Positions 40,126 through 49,389 of a stretch of DNA of 64,000 bases are shown here, one piece after another. The translations under genes and the position numbers were made by a program. The notes under the pieces are model-generated. The model saw nothing but the letters and a program-made list of their open reading frames with translations. It had not been told where the DNA came from and did not search any database. This stretch comes from Cryobacterium algoricola (GTDB lineage Bacteria; Actinomycetota; Actinomycetes; Actinomycetales; Microbacteriaceae): NCBI RefSeq assembly GCF_004402485.1, contig NZ_SOFG01000023.1, positions 146,957-210,956 on the forward strand, given 5' to 3'. How positions within the stretch are numbered: the stretch's first letter is position 1; each line of letters opens with the position of its first letter.

Positions 40126-41847
40126 ATGGCAGGAGCTACGGATCCACAGTCACATCCCCCGCAGTCAGACGATCTGATCGCGGGGAATCAGCCCACACCG
40201 ATGGGCCTCGCCTCCACCGAGTCGTCGGCTGAGTCGTCGGTCGGATCTTTGGATGGGCAGGTCGAGTCGGCTCATCCGGTTGCGATTGCTGAGGGTTTCG
40301 AGGGTGCTGAGGGGCTGGCCGGGGCGGTTGCGTCGGTGCATGCGGATGCTGTCGCCCGGCTCGCTGAAGCGCGTTCGGTTTTGGTGGAGGCGTTGGCGGC
40401 GATCCCGGTCGGGTTGCTCAGCGATGCGGAAGCGGTCACGGCGCTGAAGGAAGTCGAGGCGATTGGCCGGACGGTGGATGCGGCCCGGGTCAATACGGCG
40501 ACGGATGTGGACCGGCGGGCGCGGGTGCTCGGCCGGGACGGGCTGGCCTGGAAGATGGGCTGCAAGGGCCCCTGGGACGTCCTGACCCGGGTGACCCGGG
40601 TCTCGGCCCGGGAAGTGAAACGGCGCACGAAACTCGGCGACGCGGTGCTTCCCCGCCGGGCAGGCCTGACTGTATTGCCGCCACTGTTCCCCGTGGTCGG
40701 GGCCGCCCTCACCGCGGGGGACATCGGTGTCGAAGCAGCGGAACTGATCACGACGGGGCTCGGGTTGGTCAGCCACCGGGCAGTCCCGGCGGAGGTAGAG
40801 GTCGCCGAACGGGCCCTGGTCGCCATCGCGGCCGGATGGATCACCCCGGAGACCGAGATCCTCGCCGGCGCCGGGGTCCCCGCGGCCGCGGATCTGATCC
40901 GCGGCATGGTGCTCCAGTGGCAGGCCTTCCTCGACCCCGACGGCGTCCTGCCACAGGAGGACCTGTTCGAGGCGAAATCGAACATCGGCTTCGGCCAACT
41001 CAAGAACGGGTTGTATCCGGTGAAGGGCGGCGTGACGCCGGAACTGTTCGGAATGATGAACACCCTCTTCGACGCCTTCCTCAGCTTCCACGCCCGGCCC
41101 GCATTCCCCACCGAGGAAGAACAGGCCCTGATGGATTCCGGGCAAATGATCCCCGGCGCCGAAACCGCCGGCGACGACGACAGCGACGCCGGCACCGGCC
41201 CGGAGCTGGACGTGATCGAAGCCGAGCTCCGGGAACGCCGCCAGGACACCCGCACCAGCGGGGAGAAACGCGCCGACATCCTCCGCGCCCTGTTCGAACA
41301 CGCCGCCCGCGACCAGGACACGCCATCGATGGGCGGGTCCGCTCCCACGGTGATGGTGCACGTCAACGCCGCCGACCTCGCGTCGGGGGTCGGCGTCGGG
41401 TGGATCGACGGGGTCGAAGCCCCCGTGTCGCTCAAGACGGTGCACCAGCGCATCTGCGACGGCGGCTTCCAAGGGGTGTTATTCGGCGAGAACAACCAGG
41501 TCCTCAAGCTCGGCCCCGAACGACGCTACTTCAACCGGGCCCAGCGGCGGGCGATCACCGCCCGGGACGGCGGGTGCATCATCCCCGGCTGCGAAGCCCC
41601 CGCGCACTGGGCCGAAGTGCACCACGTGAAGCCCTGGGCGAAAGACGGACCCACGAACGTCGACAACGGGGTCCTCCTCTGCTGGTTCCATCACCACACC
41701 ATCGACACATCGGGGTGGGAAATCCGCATGGTGAAAGGCTCACCCCAAGTGCGGGCACCCGGACTGATCGACCCGCAACGACTCTGGCGGCCACCGAACC
41801 GGCACCGCGCCCACCAGGTCCTGACCGGACCACCCAACCGCGACTGA
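40126..41847 (+). CDS. DUF222 / HNH endonuclease (13E12-repeat family)
   Basis: The 573-aa protein has an N-terminal DUF222 domain (LVEALAAIPVGLLSDAEAVT ... VARVLGR-type region, RVTRVSAREVKRRTKLG) and a C-terminal HNH motif (CIIPGCEAPAHWAEVHHVKP, NVDNGVLLCWFHHHTIDTSG). Such proteins are multi-copy in many actinobacterial genomes and probably cut DNA, although their role is unknown. The ATG follows TAGAAT by 6 nt with no RBS, so a leaderless start is likely. No mobile-element ends flank it. Confidence 0.88.
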   Translation: MAGATDPQSHPPQSDDLIAGNQPTPMGLASTESSAESSVGSLDGQVESAHPVAIAEGFEGAEGLAGAVASVHADAVARLAEARSVLVEALAAIPVGLLSDAEAVTALKEVEAIGRTVDAARVNTATDVDRRARVLGRDGLAWKMGCKGPWDVLTRVTRVSAREVKRRTKLGDAVLPRRAGLTVLPPLFPVVGAALTAGDIGVEAAELITTGLGLVSHRAVPAEVEVAERALVAIAAGWITPETEILAGAGVPAAADLIRGMVLQWQAFLDPDGVLPQEDLFEAKSNIGFGQLKNGLYPVKGGVTPELFGMMNTLFDAFLSFHARPAFPTEEEQALMDSGQMIPGAETAGDDDSDAGTGPELDVIEAELRERRQDTRTSGEKRADILRALFEHAARDQDTPSMGGSAPTVMVHVNAADLASGVGVGWIDGVEAPVSLKTVHQRICDGGFQGVLFGENNQVLKLGPERRYFNRAQRRAITARDGGCIIPGCEAPAHWAEVHHVKPWAKDGPTNVDNGVLLCWFHHHTIDTSGWEIRMVKGSPQVRAPGLIDPQRLWRPPNRHRAHQVLTGPPNRD

Positions 41848-41924
41848 CCGAGGCCGAACCCCGCCTCACCGTCGTCTTCCCTGACGCGCCGTTCCGGTTC
41901 GTCGGGGGCTCGACCCGACGCCGC

Positions 41925-43010
41925 TCAGGCGGCGTTGAGAGCGTTGACGAGCGCTGGGATCGCCGGAATCAACTGGTCAAGATTCGACTCCGTCGAGGTA
42001 TTCGTCGACAGCCGCAGCCAGTTGACTCCATCGAAAACGTCGAAGGTATAGCCGCCACCCTCATTCGGAATCCGGATCACACCGTCGACTCCGGGAACTG
42101 ACACCTTCTCGGCGCCGGTCGTCCGCGCGATATCCACCTGCGCCCAGGCCCCACCGGGCAACGCGATGGCGCTAAAGGATCCAATCTGGCCTTCCGGTAT
42201 CGGCGACTGCGACCAGCCGCATGCGAATGCGCCTGTGGTCGTTTTGGCCGCGAAACGTCCCTCTGAGCCCTCGGTACCCTCTGAGTCATTGGACCTGACA
42301 GTGAGTCCGGGGCTGGAGACAGCGTGCGTGATGTCTGCAGCGGTCGATAGTGCTGCGCAGTCCTCACGCGTCCAGGCGCCGCTGGGCGTTGCCACCACCT
42401 CCGGGGCACCCGCCGCTTGTGCGCGACCCGAGAACGTGGCGACAAGCTTTGTCGCTGCGTTGCGGGCGTCCTCGTTAACGGTTCCGACTGCCGTATAGAC
42501 GTCAGCACTGAGCCAATATCCCGCCACAGTAGCGCTGATACGGCATGCCCCCGACTCCGCAGAACCAGCCACGTCGGCTCCATAGCAGGCGATCTGGTCC
42601 ACCGTGTCGGTCGGTACCGATGCAGCGGCCACCACTATGGCACTGAGATAGGCCGACGTGGGGCTCTCCTTCTCGGACCACTGGCAGTCGATGCCACCAC
42701 GCGCGGGCACCACGGCATAGTAGGGATTCACCGCTAGTGAACTCGCCCTGGCAGCCGCCCAACTGGTCACGTCCGCACCAACGGCCGCACGCACCTCGTC
42801 CACAGTGAAAACTGCGGCGCAATCGCCGCCGAAGACAGCGGCCGGGCGGGTCTGCCCGGGCGGCGCGGTCGCAGGCGTCGAAGTCTTGGTCGTCAGGTCC
42901 GTCGCCGGGACGGAGGCGGGCGCGGCCGGCGCTGGGCCCGCGCAACCGGCGAGCAGAACCAGCCCTGTCAAAGCCACAACACACGCGGCCAAACGTGAAC
43001 GAGTACGCAT
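41925..43010 (-). CDS. Secreted lipoprotein, 361 aa
   Basis: It carries a type II signal peptide (MRTRSRLAACVVALTGLVLL, lipobox LAGC), a Pro/Ala/Thr-rich linker, then two copies of a DUF3558-like domain (DCAAVFTVDEVRAAVGADVT ... DCQWSE; and DCAALSTAADITHAVSSPGL ... ACGWSQ), each with a paired Cys and Trp. The extracellular role is unknown. ATG 43010 is selected because GGAG lies 6 nt upstream. Confidence 0.8.
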   Translation of the reverse strand: MRTRSRLAACVVALTGLVLLAGCAGPAPAAPASVPATDLTTKTSTPATAPPGQTRPAAVFGGDCAAVFTVDEVRAAVGADVTSWAAARASSLAVNPYYAVVPARGGIDCQWSEKESPTSAYLSAIVVAAASVPTDTVDQIACYGADVAGSAESGACRISATVAGYWLSADVYTAVGTVNEDARNAATKLVATFSGRAQAAGAPEVVATPSGAWTREDCAALSTAADITHAVSSPGLTVRSNDSEGTEGSEGRFAAKTTTGAFACGWSQSPIPEGQIGSFSAIALPGGAWAQVDIARTTGAEKVSVPGVDGVIRIPNEGGGYTFDVFDGVNWLRLSTNTSTESNLDQLIPAIPALVNALNAA

Positions 43011-43149
43011 GTCCATCTCCCCCATGATTTCGGCGCCGCAGCGCCCCCGCTCCGAAATCCAGCACAACTGAGGTGCTCCGAAGTCCCATTTTCGATCCTA
43101 GTGCCGAAGTCCGGCAACGGATAGGCAGGTCAGGGCCGAGAATCAGACT

Positions 43150-43911
43150 CTATTCCGTGGCAATCGGATGGCCGGGGACGGCAGGCCGAGAGAGAGGCGC
43201 AGGCGCCTCTCTCGCCTCGAGCAGACGGCGCAGGCGCGCCTTGGTCAGGTTCGTCCGGACGATCCAGCGGATGTCCGGGTCGGCGACCGCGCGCATCCGC
43301 TCGAAGGCCGCGAGGCCGGGCCCGGGGTCTGCGGCAATCGCGACGCTCCAGCAGTATCCGAGCGCCTGCCTCAGGGTGCGCACCCCCGGATCGCGACGCC
43401 CGTCAGCCGGCAGCGCCGCGATCCACTCCGTGCAGTTCAGGCAGGCGGCGAGCGCCGCCGCACAGGCCTGCGGGCTCTTCAGGAGGCGCGGCTCACAGAT
43501 TCCGGCGATCGCGGCACGGCGAACCAGCGGGCTCGGATCCGCGCTCCACTCCGTCACCAGGGCGAGCATGAGGGCGGGGTCGGCATCGCCGACGATTTGC
43601 AGGGCCCGCGCGGCGGCCTCTCTCACCCGCCAGAGCGGGTCGCCGGCGCGCTCGCGCAACAGCAGGCGCAGTGTCGGGTTCGCTGGTTGCTCGAGCGCGA
43701 GCCGGCCGACTGCCTCCGTGCCGCAGAATCGCAGGTATTCGTCGTCCGATTCGGCCAGGCGCAGAATCGTGGCGCTGTCCGCGGTCACCGCGAAGGCGTC
43801 TGCAAGTTCGAGGTTGCCCCGGGGGCCCGGCAGCCCGGAATGCTCGGTCAGGTAGGCGTCAAGCCCGTCATCCGGTAGATCCCGCAGCTGGGCCACCAAC
43901 TCGTTCTTCAC
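43150..43911 (-). CDS. HEAT-repeat protein
   Basis: The 253-aa all-helical protein contains HEAT-like repeats (YLRFCGTEAVGRLALEQPAN, LWRVREAAARALQIVGDADP, LVRRAAIAGICEPRLLKSPQ, DIRWIVRTNLTKARLRRLLE). It has no signal peptide. The repeats imply protein-protein scaffolding, possibly like AlkD-type HEAT proteins, but catalytic residues cannot be assigned. It is monocistronic. Confidence 0.75.
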   Translation of the reverse strand: MKNELVAQLRDLPDDGLDAYLTEHSGLPGPRGNLELADAFAVTADSATILRLAESDDEYLRFCGTEAVGRLALEQPANPTLRLLLRERAGDPLWRVREAAARALQIVGDADPALMLALVTEWSADPSPLVRRAAIAGICEPRLLKSPQACAAALAACLNCTEWIAALPADGRRDPGVRTLRQALGYCWSVAIAADPGPGLAAFERMRAVADPDIRWIVRTNLTKARLRRLLEAREAPAPLSRPAVPGHPIATE

Positions 43912-43946
43912 CCTCCTGACTCTGCCACGATGCCGTCCCGCGTGTG

Positions 43947-44047
43947 CCGAATTCAGGAGTCGAGTCTCGGGATCCGGGGTCGACCCGCTGACCAGTGCCG
44001 CTCATCCGCCGGTGCCCTGCGCGCGCAGGGTCGACTCCTGAATTCGG
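43947..44047. repeat. 101-bp element with perfect 17-bp terminal inverted repeats
   Basis: CCGAATTCAGGAGTCGA (43947-43963) and its exact complement (44031-44047) flank 67 bp that include the 16-bp perfect palindrome CCCTGCGCGCGCAGGG (44015-44030). It lies between the start of the HEAT gene and the 3' end of a small CxxC gene. It could be a MITE-like element, a REP-type dispersed repeat or a strong structured terminator. No target-site duplication is obvious. Confidence 0.85.
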
Positions 44048-44053
44048 AGCAGG

Positions 44054-44221
44054 CTAGCGGCCCGCGAATAGCCGGGACAGGAAGCCGCCGGACGGCTGTT
44101 CGTTTTCGTGCCCGGGGCAGCGCTGTGACTTCGGCACGCCGCGCATGACCTGGTCGACATGCTGGCCACAGCCGGCCCAGGTGGTCTTTCCGCAGGTCTT
44201 GCAGGTCTTCGCGTGGCACAT
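44054..44221 (-). CDS. Small zinc-binding-type CxxC protein
   Basis: The 55-aa protein MCHAKTCKTCGKTTWAGCGQ then HVDQVMRGVPKSQRCPGH has CxxC, C and CPGH patterns typical of a structural zinc site. ATG 44221 is preferred to 44248 (GGAG 6 nt upstream). It is divergent from the persulfide-metabolism gene at 44390 and has its own CsoR/CstR-like site at 44254, so both are probably induced together. Confidence 0.75.
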   Translation of the reverse strand: MCHAKTCKTCGKTTWAGCGQHVDQVMRGVPKSQRCPGHENEQPSGGFLSRLFAGR

Positions 44222-44253
44222 CGGCAGCTCCTTCGTGGGTTGAAGCACCCACT

Positions 44254-44269
44254 ATACCCCCTAGGGTAT
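44254..44269. promoter_or_regulatory. CsoR/CstR-like operator 1
   Basis: ATACCC-CCTA-GGGTAT, perfect 6-bp arms, 33 bp upstream of the CxxC-protein start. Copper (CsoR) and persulfide (CstR) sensors bind TACCC...GGGTA pseudo-palindromes. No sensor gene of this family is in the window. Confidence 0.65.
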
Positions 44270-44327
44270 TGAGGTCTGCACGATCCCCGGTATCCCGCGG
44301 GTGTAGTGTCGGATTCAGCCCCCCAAT

Positions 44328-44343
44328 TACCCATGGGGGTATA
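44328..44343. promoter_or_regulatory. CsoR/CstR-like operator 2
   Basis: TACCC-ATGG-GGGTA shares the TACCC-N4-GGGTA core with the site at 44254 and lies 47 bp upstream of the start at 44390. Two like sites on each side of a divergent region indicate coordinate control. Confidence 0.65.
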
Positions 44344-44389
44344 TGCCGGGTTGGCCGAATCGCCGTCCTGGCCGACGAAAGGCACCCCC

Positions 44390-46939
44390 ATGAAGATCGT
44401 TGTCGTAGGCGGGGTCGCAGCCGGCGCATCCGTCGCCGCCCGCGCCCGCCGTTTGGACGAGTTCGCAGAGATCGTCGTGCTGGAGCGAGGCCATCATGTC
44501 TCCTTCGCGAATTGCGGACTGCCGTACCACGTCGGCGAAGTGATAGCGGATCGCAGCCGCCTGCTGCTGCAGACACCGGAGAGCCTGCGCGAGTCCCTCG
44601 ACATCGATGTCCGGGTCGGACACGAGGTGCTGCGGATCGACCGCGCCGCGAAGACGGTGACCGTACGCGAGGTCGACGGCGGACGCAGCTACGAGGAACC
44701 TTATGACGAACTGGCGCTCTGCACGGGCGCCGAACCGCTCCGTCCACCCCTGCCGGGGATCGACCTGCCCGGCGTGCACGTGTTGCGCCGGATCGGCGAC
44801 ATGGACGCAATCAAGGCCCAACTGGATGCCGCGATCGCCCTGGCCGCGACGGGCGCCCGCGGCCCGGTGCGCACCGTCGTGATCGGCGCGGGCTACATCG
44901 GCCTCGAGATGGCCGAAAACCTCAAGCACCGCGGCGCCCTCGTCGACGTCGTCGAGATGAGCGACCAGATCCTGCCGCCCCTTGACCACGAGATGTCCGT
45001 CCCGGTCGAACACCACCTCCGCAGCCGCGGCATCACCCTGCACCTCTCGACCGCGGCCGCGGCCTTCGCCGCCCGGCCCGACGGCGGTCTGAACGTGGAA
45101 CTCACCGACTCGACGGTGCTTGCAGCCGACTTGGTGATCCTCTCCGCCGGGGTGCGCCCGAACACCACGCTCGCGAAGGAGGCCGGGCTCGAGCTCGGCG
45201 CCCGCGGCGGCATCACGGTCGATACGCACATGCGCACCTCAGACCCGCACATCTGGGCGGCCGGCGACTCCGTCGAAACTCCGCACACCGTGCTGCCGGG
45301 CCGCTGGCTCGCCCCGCTCGCCGGACCGGCGAACCGGGAAGCCCGCGTCGCCGCCGAGAACATCTGCGGCCGCAGCACCGAATACCGCTCGACCCAGGGC
45401 ACCTCGATCGTGAAGATCTTCGACATGGTCGCCGGCGGAACGGGCGCGACCGAGCGGCAGCTCCTCGCCGCCGAGGTGCCGTACCGGGCCGTGCACGTGC
45501 ACCCCTCCGGCCACGCCGGCTACTACCCCGGCACCGCGATGATGCAGCTCAAGGTGCTCTTCGCCCCCGACACCGGGCGCATCCTCGGCGCGCAGGCCGC
45601 CGGTTTCGACGGTGTCGACAAGCGCCTCGATGTGCTCGCCACCGCCCTCCGCGCCGGCCAGACCGTCTACGACCTCGAGGAGCTCGAGCTCGCCTATGCT
45701 CCCCCGTTCGGCTCCGCGAAGGACCCGGTGAACATGGCCGGCTTCGTCGCGAGCAACGTGCTCCGCGGCGACCTCACCCTCTGGTACGCCCAGGACTACC
45801 CGGCAGCGACCGCCGGGGCGCGGCTCATCGACGTGCGCACCCCGGAGGAATTCTCGATCTGGCACCTGCCGGGCGCCGAGAACGTGCCGCTCGGCAGCAT
45901 CCGCCTCGAATGCGAGCTCTGGGACCGCACCGGTCCGCTGCGGCTGTACTGCGCGGTCGGGTTCCGCAGCTACCTCGCCTACCGGGCGCTCGTGCAACGC
46001 GGCTTCACGGATGTCGCCACCCTCTCCGGCGGTTCGGACACCTTCCGGTCGTGGCACGAGGTCGAGCCCGAAAGCGACGAGCCCCCGCTGCCGATGACCG
46101 CATACGCTGAAGCCGCCGAGTTCACGGCCGCAGCGGCCAAGGCCGCCGCCCAGGCCGCCGTGCTCGCCAACGGCACCGGCGTGCAGGTCGATCTCGACTG
46201 CTCCGGCCTCGCCTGCCCCGGTCCGATCATGAAGCTCTCCGAGAAGATGAAGACGCTGGATGCCGGCGACGAGGTGGTCGTGCACGTGTCCGACCCCGGG
46301 TTCGCCAGTGACGCTCCCGCCTGGGCCAGGCGGAACGGGCACGAGCTCGTCGCCATCTCGCCGGAGGGCCCTGGCTACGTCGCGACCATGCGGAAGGGCG
46401 GGGCCGCTCTGGCCAGCCGGCCGGTGGCATCCGTTCTCGTCGCGGGACAGCAGGCACCCCGGAACACCTCGAACAAGACCTCGTTCGTGGTCTTCTCCGG
46501 CGACCTCGACAAGGTGCTCGCCGCCTTCATCATCGCCAACGGGGCGATCGCGATGGGCGAAGAGGTCTCGATGTTCTTCACGTTCTGGGGGCTCAACTCC
46601 CTGCGCCGCACGGACCCGCCCAAGCGGGAACGCAAGCTGATGGACAAGATGTTCGCCACCATGATGCCCTCGAGTGCGGGCAGTATGCCGCTATCACAGA
46701 TGAACATGCTCGGCGCCGGAGCTGCGCTGATCAAGAAGGTGATGCGGGACAATTCGGTCTCGTCGTTGCCCGACCTCATCACGTCCGCGCAGGCCGGAGG
46801 GGCACGCCTGATCGCGTGCACGATGACGATGGACCTGCTCGGAATCGCGCCGACCGACCTGATGGACGGCGTCGAGCTCGGCGGTGTCGCGACCTTCCTC
46901 GGGGAGGCGGCCGAGTCCACCACCACACTGTTCATCTGA
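44390..46939 (+). CDS. Four-domain CoA-disulfide reductase-rhodanese-TusA-DsrE protein
   Basis: The 849-aa protein has, in order: a pyridine-nucleotide disulfide reductase (FAD motif VVVGGVAAGASVAARARRL, active Cys42 in SFANCGLPY, NAD motif VVIGAGYIGLEMAENL) and its dimerisation domain to about 450; a rhodanese domain (LIDVRTPEEF, active loop CAVGFRS); a TusA domain (VDLDCSGLACPGPIMKLSEK); and a DsrE-like domain (VVFSGDLDKVLAAFIIANGA, conserved Cys in LIACTMTMDLLG). Together these would reduce CoA-persulfide or polysulfide and relay sulfane sulfur between cysteines. ATG 44390 gives the exact family start. Two CsoR/CstR-like sites precede it. Confidence 0.92.
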   Translation: MKIVVVGGVAAGASVAARARRLDEFAEIVVLERGHHVSFANCGLPYHVGEVIADRSRLLLQTPESLRESLDIDVRVGHEVLRIDRAAKTVTVREVDGGRSYEEPYDELALCTGAEPLRPPLPGIDLPGVHVLRRIGDMDAIKAQLDAAIALAATGARGPVRTVVIGAGYIGLEMAENLKHRGALVDVVEMSDQILPPLDHEMSVPVEHHLRSRGITLHLSTAAAAFAARPDGGLNVELTDSTVLAADLVILSAGVRPNTTLAKEAGLELGARGGITVDTHMRTSDPHIWAAGDSVETPHTVLPGRWLAPLAGPANREARVAAENICGRSTEYRSTQGTSIVKIFDMVAGGTGATERQLLAAEVPYRAVHVHPSGHAGYYPGTAMMQLKVLFAPDTGRILGAQAAGFDGVDKRLDVLATALRAGQTVYDLEELELAYAPPFGSAKDPVNMAGFVASNVLRGDLTLWYAQDYPAATAGARLIDVRTPEEFSIWHLPGAENVPLGSIRLECELWDRTGPLRLYCAVGFRSYLAYRALVQRGFTDVATLSGGSDTFRSWHEVEPESDEPPLPMTAYAEAAEFTAAAAKAAAQAAVLANGTGVQVDLDCSGLACPGPIMKLSEKMKTLDAGDEVVVHVSDPGFASDAPAWARRNGHELVAISPEGPGYVATMRKGGAALASRPVASVLVAGQQAPRNTSNKTSFVVFSGDLDKVLAAFIIANGAIAMGEEVSMFFTFWGLNSLRRTDPPKRERKLMDKMFATMMPSSAGSMPLSQMNMLGAGAALIKKVMRDNSVSSLPDLITSAQAGGARLIACTMTMDLLGIAPTDLMDGVELGGVATFLGEAAESTTTLFI

Positions 46940-46957
46940 TCGGGTCCAGACACACAT

Positions 46958-46991
46958 CCGCCCGGCCAGCCGGAACAGGCTGACCGGGCGG
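46958..46991. terminator. Bidirectional terminator between convergent genes
   Basis: CCGCCCGGCCAGCC (46958-46971) pairs with GGCTGACCGGGCGG (46978-46991), one mismatch, 6-nt loop. It lies between the stops of the reductase gene and of glutamine synthetase III. Confidence 0.75.
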
Positions 46992-47001
46992 GTGCCCGCT
47001 G

Positions 47002-49179
47002 CTACAGGATGAAGAGCATCTCCTGGTAGGTCGGGAGCGGCCACAGGTCGTCTGCGACGATTTCTTCGAGGGTGTCCGCGGCCGCGCGCACCGCTGACAT
47101 CGCCGGAAGCAGCGCGTCGCGGGCGTGCTCGGCCTCGCTGAGTGCGGTCTCTTCCGATTCGCCGGCCAGCGCATTGCGCAGCACGGCGAGCGCGGAGCGG
47201 AGCGCAGCGATCGGGGCGGAGACCTCGCTCAGTGCGGCGTGATCGGGCTCGACCCCGACGGCCGTGAGGGCGCCGATGTTGAGCGCGAGCTCGGTCTGGT
47301 GGCGCACGGCCGCGGGGAGGATGACCGTCGCCCCCATCTCGAGCGTGAGGCGGGCCTCGACGCCGATCGTGAGCGCGTACTGTTCGAGGCCGATCTCGTA
47401 GCGGCTGTGCATCTCGCGGTGGTTGAAGACCTTGTACTTGTCGAACAGGTCCATGGCCGACTCCGTGATGAGTTCCGGGAGGGCGTCGAGGGTCGTGCGC
47501 AGGTTCGCGAGCCCGCGCTTCTCGGCCTCGATCGGCCAGGCGTCCGAGTAGCCGTCGCCGTTGAACACGACGGCGCCGTGGTCGGTGATGATCTGGGTGA
47601 GCAGGCTCTGCACGGCCGTGTCGAAGTCGGCGCCGCTGGCGACGGCGGCCTCGAGCTCGGTCGCCGCGTAGTCGAGGGACTCGGCCATGATCGTGTTGAT
47701 CGTGACCATCGGACCGGCGACGGTCTGCATCGAGCCGGGGGCGCGGAACTCGAACCGGTTTCCGGTGAACGCGAAGGGGCTCGTGCGGTTGCGGTCGCCC
47801 GGGTCGGTCGGCAGCACGGGAAGCGTGTCGACGCCGATCACCATGGAACCCTTGTCCTTGGACGAGGTTGCCGGGCCCTGGGCGATCTGCTCGAAGACGT
47901 CGGCGAGCTGGTCGCCGAGGAAGATCGAGATGATCGCCGGCGGGGCCTCGTTGGCGCCGAGGCGGTGGTCGTTGGTCGCCGAGGCGACGGAGGCACGGAG
48001 AAGCCCGGCGTACTTGTGCACCGCGCGGATGACGGCGGCACAGAACACCAGGAACTGGGCGTTGTCGTGCGGGTTGTCACCCGGGACGAGCAGGCTGCCG
48101 AGCTCGTTGTTGCCGAGCGAGAAGTTGACGTGCTTCCCCGAGCCGTTGACACCCTGGAAGGGCTTCTCGTGGAACAGGCAGGCCATGCCGTGCTTCTTGG
48201 CGACGGACTTGAAGGTCGTCATCAGCAGCTGCTGGTGGTCTGCGGCGATGTTGCCGCGCTCGAACATCGGCGCGATCTCGAACTGGCCGGGGGCGACCTC
48301 GTTGTGCCGGGTCTTCGCGGGGATCCCGAGCTTGAAGAGCTCCCGCTCGGTGTCCATCATGAAGCCGAGTACCCGCTCGGGGATGGCGCCGAAGTAGTGG
48401 TCGTCGAACTCCTGGCCCTTGGGCGGCTTGGCGCCGAACAGGGTACGGCCGGAGTTGAGCAGGTCGGGACGGGCGAGGAAGAAGTGCCGGTCGACGAGGA
48501 AGTACTCCTGCTCCGGGCCGCAGAACGAGACGACGCGGGCGGGATCGACGTGCCCGAAGAGGCGCAGGATGCGTTCGGCGTGTTCGCCCATCGCCTGCTG
48601 CGAGCGCAGCAGCGGGGTCTTGTGGTCGAGCGCTTCACCGGTCATCGAGACGAAGACCGTCGGGATGCAGAGGGTGTTTCCGTTCGGGTTCTCGAGCACG
48701 TATGCCGGGCTCGTCACGTCCCAACCGGTGTATCCGCGGGCCTCGAAGGTGTTGCGCAGGCCGCCGTTGGGGAAGCTCGATGCGTCGGGCTCGCCCTGCA
48801 CGAGGGTCTTGCCCGCGAACTCGGCGAGCGCCGTCCCGTCGCCGACGGGCTCGAAGAAGCTGTCGTGCTTTTCCGCGGTCAACCCGGTGAGCGGGTAGAA
48901 GACGTGGGCGTAGTGGGTCGCACCCTTTTCAAGCGCCCAGTCCTTCATGGCGGATGCGACGGCATCCGCGACGAGGGGATCGAGCCTGGCACCGTGCTCG
49001 ATCGTGGCCATCACGGATTTGTAGACAGATTTCGGCAGCCGCTTCTGCATGACGACCTTGCTGAAGACGTTTTCGCCGAAGATCTCTCCCGGCGTCTCGG
49101 CCGCTGTGTAGCTCGGGGCCGGAGGAACATAGGCCCTTACGTCCCTGATCGCCTGACGGCGGGCGCTGTTTCCACTCAT
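47002..49179 (-). CDS. glnN: Glutamine synthetase type III
   Basis: The 725-aa protein has the usual GSIII length, much longer than GlnA I or II. It makes glutamine from glutamate, ammonia and ATP. Characteristic segments include PEQEYFLVD (metal-binding Glu), [49 protein letters not shown] and the type III C-terminal extension with [23 protein letters not shown] precedes ATG 49179. A TAGATT -10-like sequence (49244-49239) and an imperfect TTCAGTCACTGAA palindrome (49282-49300) lie upstream. Confidence 0.95.
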   Translation of the reverse strand: MSGNSARRQAIRDVRAYVPPAPSYTAAETPGEIFGENVFSKVVMQKRLPKSVYKSVMATIEHGARLDPLVADAVASAMKDWALEKGATHYAHVFYPLTGLTAEKHDSFFEPVGDGTALAEFAGKTLVQGEPDASSFPNGGLRNTFEARGYTGWDVTSPAYVLENPNGNTLCIPTVFVSMTGEALDHKTPLLRSQQAMGEHAERILRLFGHVDPARVVSFCGPEQEYFLVDRHFFLARPDLLNSGRTLFGAKPPKGQEFDDHYFGAIPERVLGFMMDTERELFKLGIPAKTRHNEVAPGQFEIAPMFERGNIAADHQQLLMTTFKSVAKKHGMACLFHEKPFQGVNGSGKHVNFSLGNNELGSLLVPGDNPHDNAQFLVFCAAVIRAVHKYAGLLRASVASATNDHRLGANEAPPAIISIFLGDQLADVFEQIAQGPATSSKDKGSMVIGVDTLPVLPTDPGDRNRTSPFAFTGNRFEFRAPGSMQTVAGPMVTINTIMAESLDYAATELEAAVASGADFDTAVQSLLTQIITDHGAVVFNGDGYSDAWPIEAEKRGLANLRTTLDALPELITESAMDLFDKYKVFNHREMHSRYEIGLEQYALTIGVEARLTLEMGATVILPAAVRHQTELALNIGALTAVGVEPDHAALSEVSAPIAALRSALAVLRNALAGESEETALSEAEHARDALLPAMSAVRAAADTLEEIVADDLWPLPTYQEMLFIL

Positions 49180-49373
49180 GAATACCCCTTTGCTACGGCA
49201 TGCTGCTCCGCGACTAGGTGCGGATTCGGATGCGCCTAAATCTAGGGAGGTCGCGTGGCGAGGATGTTTCCGGTGAATGACGGTTTCAGTCACTGAACCC
49301 CGCGCCGGCCTCTCTTCCAGATTAAACCTGAACGAAACACTCCATTGACTCCCCGAAATGCGGTGCGTTTATG

Positions 49374-49389
49374 TTGGACGCATGTCCGA
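49374..49389. promoter_or_regulatory. Putative TetR operator at ABC ATPase start
   Basis: TTGGAC-GCAT-GTCCGA overlaps the ATG (49382) of the ATPase gene. The nearly identical TTGGAC-GCTT-GTCCGA precedes the aldo-keto reductase gene (56958-56973). A TATGTT -10-like element ends 7 nt before the ATG, so the operator covers a leaderless start. Confidence 0.65.

Noticed and set aside
40165..41507. Two long minus-strand frames opposite the HNH gene
   Set aside because: DUF222 and HNH motifs are on the + strand; the minus frames lack any domain.
40126..41847. Group II intron or homing endonuclease insertion
   Set aside because: The HNH domain is attached to DUF222 as in the widespread chromosomal 13E12 family, with no intron structure or interrupted gene.
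47125..49239. 704-codon open frame on the + strand
   Set aside because: Antisense to glutamine synthetase III, whose motifs are complete. Composition (Val, Glu, Arg, Gly) is that of a GC-skewed shadow.
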